Source: a virus. Taken from it: 41,568 nucleotides of DNA. Shown piece after piece: positions 14,604 to 20,687 of the stretch. Both the position numbers and the translations under genes were made by a program. Location of the stretch: positions 1 through 41,568 of IMG/VR virus record IMGVR_UViG_3300031687_000034, one strand, 5' to 3'. Under the pieces are notes generated by a model. The model was not told the origin of the DNA, searched no databases, and saw only the letters and a list, made by a program, of their open reading frames with translations. The stretch's first letter is position 1. Each line of letters opens with the position of its first letter.

Positions 14604-15610
14604 TTTTCTTCTCCATTAATGGGTTCACTTTTTAGTAATATTTTTTTCCAAAAAGTATTCTGTGATGACGTAGGCTTCTCGTCTACATCTGTATCCAAAA
14701 TTTCTTGATTATTGACTTTCATCCAGTAAGCTCGTTCTTGCTGATCTACTTCTTCTTGCCAATTCTCCGGATACACAATTTTCCAATATCCTCTTTCATC
14801 ACCTTGTTGTATCAATGCCAATACTGCGGCTTCAATCGCCGACCGGACTGCATAAGTTACGCTCTCGTTCTGTGTCATGCCACTTTCCAATTCAAGCAAT
14901 CGTGTATCCATGTCTAAAAATTTGAATACGTCTCCTGCCATTCCTGTACTAAGGATAGTTTTGTATGTCTGTACATTCAGTATTACTTCACCGGTGAGCG
15001 TACTTACTGCTCTAAGTGATATAGTAACACTATCTCTTCTATATTGGTTTGTAGTACCAATACCTAAGTACCTTGCACCATTACCGCCAGTCTCTACATT
15101 AGTGTCATAACCTACAACACCTCCTTCGAGTATCATACCAGCAAATAACAATGGCTGTACTGCTTGTTGAGGTTTTTCTTCAGTCTGATATTGTTCGCGT
15201 GTACTACGAACTATCTGCCTTTCCCTCACTAAGTTATCTAAGCCAAGACCCCGTTCAACTACCCGGAACCATGTTCCTTTTGGGTTTTCGTGAGCACCTG
15301 CCGCCTTCAAGGCGTCAATCAATATGCTCTTCGGATCCTGTGTGACCGCTGTACTAAAACTAGCGACACCATCTTGACTTTTTCTTTGTCCTGTTTGGTC
15401 AGTAAACTGATAAACAGCTACCACTGGCATTGTTTCGCTAGGTGGTAAATATCGTAATTTTCGATATGTGGGTAATTCTACTTGCTTCGGCTCTTCTACG
15501 CATTCGAGAAAGTCCGTATTACATGCTGTATCACCGGGTATAGATATACTAGCACACCCAGTTAAGTACATTGCGCCGACAAAGAACAGTATGTAATTAG
15601 ACAGTTTCAT
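14600..15610 (-). CDS. csgG: CsgG-like curli secretion channel lipoprotein
   Basis: CsgG forms a nonameric beta-barrel channel in the outer membrane that exports curlins. The type II signal peptide has lipobox LTGC, giving a lipidated Cys at residue 19. Hallmarks seen in order: VAVYQFTDQTGQRK, FSTAVTQDPKSILIDALK, 'WFRVVERGLGLDNLVRERQI', ILEGGVVGYDTNVETGG, GARYLGIGTTNQY, 'ISLRAVSTLTGEVILNVQTY', KTILS and 'SAIEAAVLALIQQGDERGYW'. The constriction-loop and transmembrane hairpin regions are therefore present. At 336 residues it is longer than E. coli CsgG (277), mostly by a charged C-terminal tail. The start and the CsgF stop share a base (TAATG). There is no sign of decay. Confidence 0.95.
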   Translation of the reverse strand: MKLSNYILFFVGAMYLTGCASISIPGDTACNTDFLECVEEPKQVELPTYRKLRYLPPSETMPVVAVYQFTDQTGQRKSQDGVASFSTAVTQDPKSILIDALKAAGAHENPKGTWFRVVERGLGLDNLVRERQIVRSTREQYQTEEKPQQAVQPLLFAGMILEGGVVGYDTNVETGGNGARYLGIGTTNQYRRDSVTISLRAVSTLTGEVILNVQTYKTILSTGMAGDVFKFLDMDTRLLELESGMTQNESVTYAVRSAIEAAVLALIQQGDERGYWKIVYPENWQEEVDQQERAYWMKVNNQEILDTDVDEKPTSSQNTFWKKILLKSEPINGEEK

Positions 15611-16125
15611 TAACCGCCGCCAATGTTGCCGATTCCAATTGGAATCTCAATAGTTGTTATTGTTCCGTCAGGGTCAACAATAGTCATTCTAATAATAGAT
15701 AGCCCATCTTCATTAACTGTTTTAATGTATGTAACAGTATTTCCTTCAATTTCAAAACTACCTGAATCTGAATTTGTACATGCAATAACTACTGCTGGAT
15801 CACAAAACATGCTGTCGACTAATCCTTTAGAAATTTGTGAATAAATTCTACTCTCCAAATTTCTAATAAATTTATTAATTGTCGAATTATCATTGTCACG
15901 TTCTGCTCGTTTTAACGCAGATTCTATGTCTTCTTTAATCTTATCTTTTCGTGACTTCTCCTGGTTCTCAATTGTTAAATAATGTGCTCCTGTCCCGTTA
16001 CCAGAAAATGACGGAGACTTGAACTTAAACTTTAGTTCATCGGCATAAAGGTCACTATTAGCCAAAGACATTATAAAATATCCGACCATAACCAACATAC
16101 CTAAGTGTGTACCTGTAATTTTCAT
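15610..16125 (-). CDS. csgF: CsgF-like curli assembly factor
   Basis: CsgF sits at the outer mouth of CsgG and couples secretion to nucleation. A signal peptide (about residues 1-28) is followed by 'LKFKFKSPSFSGNGTGAHYL', the counterpart of the E. coli start TMTFQFRNPNFGGNP that inserts into the CsgG lumen. A helical middle (RLxSxIxxQI-like 'ESRIYSQISKGLVDSM') and a C-terminal beta region with VTYIKTVN and 'MTIVDPDGTITTIEIPIG' also match the family layout. The protein (171 residues) has an inserted charged segment around 45-75 not found in E. coli CsgF (138 residues). It lies directly upstream of csgG with a TAATG junction. Confidence 0.9.
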   Translation of the reverse strand: MKITGTHLGMLVMVGYFIMSLANSDLYADELKFKFKSPSFSGNGTGAHYLTIENQEKSRKDKIKEDIESALKRAERDNDNSTINKFIRNLESRIYSQISKGLVDSMFCDPAVVIACTNSDSGSFEIEGNTVTYIKTVNEDGLSIIRMTIVDPDGTITTIEIPIGIGNIGGG

Positions 16126-16126
16126 T

Positions 16127-16426
16127 TTACTTTCCTGTTTGCTTTTGTTTTAATGTTTTTAATGCAGTTTCTTGTTCTGCATTGTCTAGCACTTGTTGTC
16201 TAGCTCTGTATTCTAACACAACATCAACTTTCTGTTGTAGCCTAATTAAATCTTGGTCTAATCTACGCATTTTATCTATTACTCTGATTAGTGCTATATG
16301 CATGTCGCCAAGAGCGGGATCTATCTTTTCTCCAATAAACCACCATATATAATATATAAAGTAACCGAGTCCAACGCATAACACGATTGGAAATCCAAAG
16401 TCATTAATCGCCTGTGCAATATCCAT
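16127..16426 (-). CDS. small TM protein with cytoplasmic coiled coil (b)
   Basis: A 99-residue protein with a short N-terminus (MDIAQAINDFGFP), one or two closely spaced TM segments (about 13-33) and a long charged helix (about 40-95, RVIDKMRRLDQDLIRLQQKV). The layout resembles BhlA/UviB-type holin-like proteins and the neighbouring protein at 16426-16722. Its stop lies one base before the csgF ATG and its start overlaps the stop of the upstream gene (TAATG type). It is thus an obligate part of the curli operon. A holin-like pore or a membrane partner of the secretion apparatus are both possible; neither can be decided from sequence. Confidence 0.72.
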   Translation of the reverse strand: MDIAQAINDFGFPIVLCVGLGYFIYYIWWFIGEKIDPALGDMHIALIRVIDKMRRLDQDLIRLQQKVDVVLEYRARQQVLDNAEQETALKTLKQKQTGK

Positions 16427-16722
16427 TAGTCTCTCCTAGCATCCACTTTGCCATCTTCGACAAAATTATCTGCTCTCGAAACTCGATCTATGTCAGGTCT
16501 GAGGTCTAAGGCACTGCTAACTAGCAAGTCTATTTTTAACATTTCGTTACTCATAGTACTTGCTCTCGCTTCTAGTGATGTGCAAAACATAGTCAAAGTT
16601 TTGACCTGGTCTACAACACCCTCGAGAATTTGTTTTATTACCATAAAGATAAAGAATCCCATTACTAGACTTCCGGCGATGGGGGCTCCTACTTCAGCGA
16701 TCAATCCAAATATTTCTTCCAT
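16426..16722 (-). CDS. small TM protein, first gene of the curli operon (a)
   Basis: A 98-residue protein with a short periplasmic or cytoplasmic start (MEEIFGLIAEVGAP), a TM helix (about residues 15-35, IAGSLVMGFFIFMVIKQILEG) and a charged tail (VDQVKTLTMFCTSLEARA ... DARRD). It shares topology with the next gene and may be its partner. An AAAGGTG Shine-Dalgarno stands before the ATG and a GATAAATA late-type octamer lies 63 bases upstream, so this gene opens the operon. I do not recognise a family with certainty. Confidence 0.72.
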   Translation of the reverse strand: MEEIFGLIAEVGAPIAGSLVMGFFIFMVIKQILEGVVDQVKTLTMFCTSLEARASTMSNEMLKIDLLVSSALDLRPDIDRVSRADNFVEDGKVDARRD

Positions 16723-16784
16723 ATTATATACACACCTTTTAAGGGTTGCTACTTTAAGTGTGTGTGTTACTGTCTACTCGTTAC

Positions 16785-16792
16785 TATTTATC
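16785..16792 (-). promoter_or_regulatory. late-type promoter octamer for the curli operon
   Basis: The minus strand reads GATAAATA in the 260-base gap 16723-16982, about 63 bases before the first ATG of the operon (16722). No -35-like TTGACA is placed ahead of it, as expected for a T4-type late promoter recognised through a phage sigma factor. This implies late transcription of the curli genes; this is inference from motif and position. Confidence 0.6.
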
Positions 16793-16862
16793 GTTTGGGT
16801 TTAGTTTCTATGTAACAACTGTTATGCAATATCACATATTTCCTGGTAAAAATACTCGTTTG

Positions 16863-16870
16863 TATAAATA
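16863..16870 (+). promoter_or_regulatory. late-type promoter octamer TATAAATA for the 44-aa peptide gene
   Basis: The plus strand reads TATAAATA, an exact match to the T4 late promoter core, 113 bases before the ATG at 16983. With the octamer at 16785 on the other strand it makes a divergent late promoter pair. The leader also holds a TACTATAG (16920-16927) that could be a separate -10 box. Confidence 0.5.
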
Positions 16871-16982
16871 CATTCTGTAACACAATTGTAACATACTTGT
16901 AGATTGATTGTAACAGTTCCTACTATAGGATGAAGTTACGACAAGTAAGTTAAAGTTTGTTATCACATTTTAGGAGAAAAGT

Positions 16983-17117
16983 ATGGCGAATCCAACAGGA
17001 ATAGTAGCCATGTTATCCAAGTTCGGAACATCGGTTACCAATCTTTCTAAAGAATTTGACAAATACATGAAGTCAGGAAATATCTGGCATGTCATGAATC
17101 AAAGTCAGAAGCTTTAA
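16983..17117 (+). CDS. 44-residue peptide in its own transcription unit
   Basis: The ATG at 16983 is preceded by AGGAGAAAAGT (strong Shine-Dalgarno), and the frame reads MANPTGIVAMLSKFGTSVTN ... SGNIWHVMNQSQKL, ending TAA at 17115-17117. The peptide is soluble, amphipathic and basic-neutral, with no TM segment. It is flanked by a late-type octamer upstream and a strong terminator 6 bases after the stop. It stands alone on the plus strand between two long minus-strand operons, which argues that it is a real and strongly expressed gene. I do not recognise it. Confidence 0.75.
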   Translation: MANPTGIVAMLSKFGTSVTNLSKEFDKYMKSGNIWHVMNQSQKL

Positions 17118-17122
17118 TCACA

Positions 17123-17152
17123 AAAAAAGGGAGTTAAAAAACTCCCTTTTTT
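17123..17152. terminator. bidirectional intrinsic terminator
   Basis: A7GGGAGTT, loop AAAA, then AACTCCCTTTTTT: a perfect 7-base G/C-containing stem flanked by an A run on one side and a T run on the other. It therefore works on both strands, ending the 44-residue peptide transcript (+) and the fibre gene at 17168-20569 (-). Confidence 0.9.
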
Positions 17153-17167
17153 ATTGTTTGTAAACTC

Positions 17168-20100
17168 TTACATCAAGTTAACAAGTACTTCTATAACAGC
17201 TTCTCCGCCTTCTGAAGAACCAACTGCTTTACCAATCATTCTTCCTGCCTGTGCATCGTTATTAGCCTTAGCCATACCGTTACCTGCGGAAACCATTAAG
17301 TCACCTTTAGCAACTGGACCAGTAACCTTAGTAGGTACTCTTCCTGTTAATGCTACAAATTGACCTTCTGCTCCTGCGTTCATCATATAAGCTGGATCAG
17401 TACTGATAACACCTGCTACTGCATGACAGTTTTCACTATCACATGCTGTAACTTCTTTATCACCACCAAACATAACAACTGTGCCTGCTTCTAGTTCTGC
17501 ATCACTTTCGTATTTCTCAGCCAAATCCGCATACTGCGCCGAAGTTGCATTACCTTGGAATGTAGTTGCGTAAACATTTGCATATTTAAGTCCACTTGAT
17601 CCTAAGTTTAATGCATTGTTTGAAGAAGGAGTAATTGTTCCACTGTGTGAATCATTAGCATCGCTTCTTAAGAACTGAGAACTAGTTAAGTCATCTAGTG
17701 TATCAGCATCAACATTCAATGCATCAACAAACGCATTGGTTACTACTGCACTAACTCTAGCATCTGCTCTAGCACTTGTATAGTAAAGGTTCGTGCCTTC
17801 TGATAAATCACTTGTACTAAATGGTGTTAATGTAACTGCAATATCATTTGCATTTACAGTAATACCAGTACCTGCTCCAACAGCCAAGTCAGCTGATCCG
17901 CTTGTTGCGCCACCAGTTAAACCTGCACCTGCTGTAACACCTGTAATGTCACCTGTTGTTGTTGAATATCCATATGCTTCAATTTTATCTTGAATTGCCG
18001 CTGATGTCATCAACGTAGTATTATTATCAGCAAATGATTCTGAACTTATCTGAACTGCTCCGCCGTCTAGTTCTGCAACTGTAATGCCTGAAACGTTTAG
18101 TGTAACAGTACCTGAAGTACCGCCTCCACTTAAACCAGTTCCTGCTGTAACACCTGTTACATAACCAGTGTCTGTTAAACTAATAGCACCAGTAGAAGCA
18201 TTATAAGTAATACCTGTTCCACCGTTAATACTTGCTCTAGCTCTTGCAGTTGTGTGGTAAAGGTTTGAACCTTCGCTTAAATTACTTGTACTAAATCCTG
18301 CAATACTTGTTGTTAAGTCAATTGTACCGTCAGCATCATCATATGTTACTGTAATTCCACTTTCTGTATTTGCAGTAAACATTGCGCCTGCAATATCTTG
18401 TACTCTTTCAGTTGTGTGGTAAAGGTTTGTGCCTTCACTTAAATTACTTGTACTTGCGTTGGCAATTCTTGCATCTGCTCTAGCATCTGTGTAGTAAAGG
18501 TTGGAACCTTCTGATACACCTGAAGTACTACCTTGTGTAAATGTTAACACACCAGTTGTACTGTTATATGCTAATTCAGTTGATCCTTCACTAATACTTG
18601 CTCTTGCTCTAGCAGTAGTAAAGTATTCGTTGCTACCTTCTGATAAATCACCAGTGTCAGCCGCCGCTATTCTGGCATCTGCTCTAGCATCTGTATAGTA
18701 TAAGTTACCTGATTCTGATAAGTCACCAGTATCTTTGCTACTTAAATCTAAGTTAGCACCGGTTGCCGCCGCCACTCGAGCATTTGCTCTAGCATCTGTG
18801 TAGTATAAGTTACCTGATTCTGTTAAATCTGCTGTAGTTCTAGCAAGTGGATAAGTGCTTGAACCATCAAACATTTCCCATCTGTCACTAGCTTCTTTCC
18901 ACTGTAGTTTAACGTTAGTTGATGTTCCACGTTCTATTTCAATACCTGAATCTTCACTTGGAGTGCCAGCTTCATTATTGTTAAGAACAATCATGTTATC
19001 ATCAATAGTTAATGTTTCAGTATTAACAATAGTCTGTGTACCGTTAACTGTTAAGTTACCACTGATAATCATGTTATCACTGAATGTCTTAGCACCTGCA
19101 ACAGTTTGAGTACCACTTGTTGATACTACTGTAGCATCTACACTAATAGCACCGTCTGTATAAGTAATACCTGTTCCACCACTTAAATGTGCATTAATTT
19201 GTGCTTCGGCTTCAGCCGCACTAGGTCCAGTATAAGTAATTACACCGTTGCTAATTGCTAAACTTCCGTCTCCGCCTGCATCATTAACAGTAATAGATGC
19301 TTTAGCTAGTGCATCAGTATACTGTGTAATTGTTGTAGCGAATGCTCCACCACTAAATGACATGCCTGTTCCAGCACTTAAATGTGCTCTAACGTTTGCC
19401 GCAGTTGGGCCAGTATATGTATACGCACCTGTTGAACTGTTATATGAAAGACTTCCGTCTCCGCTAGTAACAGCACTAAAGTCTGCATGTCCAACAAGAC
19501 CTTGGTAAGCTGAACCGTCATTTGTGAATGACCACTCATCTGCCGCTTCAATCCATTTGAACTGAACGTTAGTTGAATCGCCCCTTTCAACAATAAGACC
19601 AACATCTTCACTTGGAGTGCCAGTTGCGTCTGAATTTAATGTTATAAGGTTATCAGCAATATTTAATTGAGCGCCTGAGGAGTTCAAAGTACCGCTTACG
19701 GTAGTTGTTCCTGAGAACGTCTTGTTGCCTGAGATTGTTTGAGTGCCAGTAGTTGTAATTACTGTGGCATCAATTGCAAAGGTTCCTGAACTATTTGTAA
19801 TACCAGTTCCACCTGTTAAGTAAGTTGCACCATCAACGTATGTTTTGTTAGTGGCGTCACCTGCATGTCCAGGAGCTGGTAAGTTGTTAACTGAATTACT
19901 GTTTAAGTTAATGTTGGAAGCCATTGTTAAGCCGCCAGTACCAGTAAGTGTTTGTCCTGCATCAACTGTAATTGCTGATTGGATATTAATTACACCTGTT
20001 CCAGATGCGTTAAGTTCTACGTCACCTGATCCTGATGTTACTATTCCAACGTTTTGGTTTGCATCAGCACTAATTTGGATTGTACCTGAATTGTCTTGAA

Positions 20101-20569
20101 GTACTTGTTGTCCGTTAATGTAAAGTGATCCTGGACCAACATATACATCACGCCATTGCTTACTGCTTGTACCTAAATCGTAAGTAACGTCTGCTGATGG
20201 TATAATGTGTCCTGCAAGTGTTCCACCTGCTAAGAATGTTTGCACACCTGTTGTAAATGTTCCTGAAGAAGCATTAAGTGATACTGCATCAGCTGAAACA
20301 GTAATACCGCCTCCAGCAATAACATTAATTGTTGCATCACCAGTAGTTGCTCCACCAGTTAAACCTGCTCCAGCTACAACCGAACTAATGTCGCCTGCCG
20401 CCGCTGATGTTACTTCTGTATATTTTGCTATTCTGTGTCCGCCTGCTGTACTTCCGTCGTGGACTATAACGGTGTTTAAATCTGTATCGACTGTGATCTC
20501 ACCTGCCAAACCAGTAAAGCTACTGTGTTGGGTAGTGGTGCCTCGTCTCCATTGAATTGCTGTGGCCAT
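17168..20569 (-). CDS. large repeat-rich tail fibre / receptor-binding protein 1
   Basis: The 1133-residue protein opens MATAIQWRRGTTTQHSSFTG ... VHDGSTAGG, the N-terminal fold seen in major tropism determinant-like and other phage fibres. The middle consists of degenerate repeats: GDITSVVAGAGLTGG-type units, NKTFSGTTTVSGTL-type units and many copies of 'LSEGTNLYYTDARADARI' typical of marine T4-like phage fibres. The C-terminal 150 residues (ADLAEKYESDAELEAGTVVM ... GRVPTKVTGPVAKGDLMVS ... VIEVLVNL) resemble the autoprocessing or trimerisation end domain (Peptidase_G2-like) of such fibres. It has an AGGAA Shine-Dalgarno and a late octamer at 20647. Its likely role is a trimeric virion fibre; host specificity probably lies in the repeats or tip. 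Confidence 0.88.
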   Translation of the reverse strand: MATAIQWRRGTTTQHSSFTGLAGEITVDTDLNTVIVHDGSTAGGHRIAKYTEVTSAAAGDISSVVAGAGLTGGATTGDATINVIAGGGITVSADAVSLNASSGTFTTGVQTFLAGGTLAGHIIPSADVTYDLGTSSKQWRDVYVGPGSLYINGQQVLQDNSGTIQISADANQNVGIVTSGSGDVELNASGTGVINIQSAITVDAGQTLTGTGGLTMASNINLNSNSVNNLPAPGHAGDATNKTYVDGATYLTGGTGITNSSGTFAIDATVITTTGTQTISGNKTFSGTTTVSGTLNSSGAQLNIADNLITLNSDATGTPSEDVGLIVERGDSTNVQFKWIEAADEWSFTNDGSAYQGLVGHADFSAVTSGDGSLSYNSSTGAYTYTGPTAANVRAHLSAGTGMSFSGGAFATTITQYTDALAKASITVNDAGGDGSLAISNGVITYTGPSAAEAEAQINAHLSGGTGITYTDGAISVDATVVSTSGTQTVAGAKTFSDNMIISGNLTVNGTQTIVNTETLTIDDNMIVLNNNEAGTPSEDSGIEIERGTSTNVKLQWKEASDRWEMFDGSSTYPLARTTADLTESGNLYYTDARANARVAAATGANLDLSSKDTGDLSESGNLYYTDARADARIAAADTGDLSEGSNEYFTTARARASISEGSTELAYNSTTGVLTFTQGSTSGVSEGSNLYYTDARADARIANASTSNLSEGTNLYHTTERVQDIAGAMFTANTESGITVTYDDADGTIDLTTSIAGFSTSNLSEGSNLYHTTARARASINGGTGITYNASTGAISLTDTGYVTGVTAGTGLSGGGTSGTVTLNVSGITVAELDGGAVQISSESFADNNTTLMTSAAIQDKIEAYGYSTTTGDITGVTAGAGLTGGATSGSADLAVGAGTGITVNANDIAVTLTPFSTSDLSEGTNLYYTSARADARVSAVVTNAFVDALNVDADTLDDLTSSQFLRSDANDSHSGTITPSSNNALNLGSSGLKYANVYATTFQGNATSAQYADLAEKYESDAELEAGTVVMFGGDKEVTACDSENCHAVAGVISTDPAYMMNAGAEGQFVALTGRVPTKVTGPVAKGDLMVSAGNGMAKANNDAQAGRMIGKAVGSSEGGEAVIEVLVNLM

Positions 20570-20604
20570 TTTATTATTCCTATGTTGTCTATATGTTATA
20601 TAGT

Positions 20605-20621
20605 CTGACTCGCGTAGTCAG
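20605..20621. repeat. hairpin in the leader of fibre gene 1
   Basis: CTGACT (20605-20610), loop CGCGT, AGTCAG (20616-20621): a perfect 6-base stem in the 118-base gap between the two fibre genes, between the late octamer and the ATG at 20569. It lacks a T run, so it is a weak terminator for fibre gene 2 or a leader structure or protein-binding site. Confidence 0.5.
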
Positions 20622-20646
20622 TCAATAAGGTTTTCCCTATTGCACA

Positions 20647-20654
20647 TATTTATC
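20647..20654 (-). promoter_or_regulatory. late-type promoter octamer for fibre gene 1
   Basis: The minus strand reads GATAAATA (context CGATAAATATG), 78 bases before the ATG at 20569. The context CGATAAATA is shared with the curli operon promoter at 16785. Confidence 0.6.
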
Positions 20655-20687
20655 GTTTTGTTGGAGTTTGGACTGGTTTACGAGTTA

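Noticed and set aside
2457-16722. Possibility that this block is an integrated bacterial island or a chimeric assembly
   Set aside because: Gene packing, stop-to-stop joins with phage genes at 2456/2457, and shared GATAAATA octamers with the head genes argue for true phage DNA. Read coverage would settle it.
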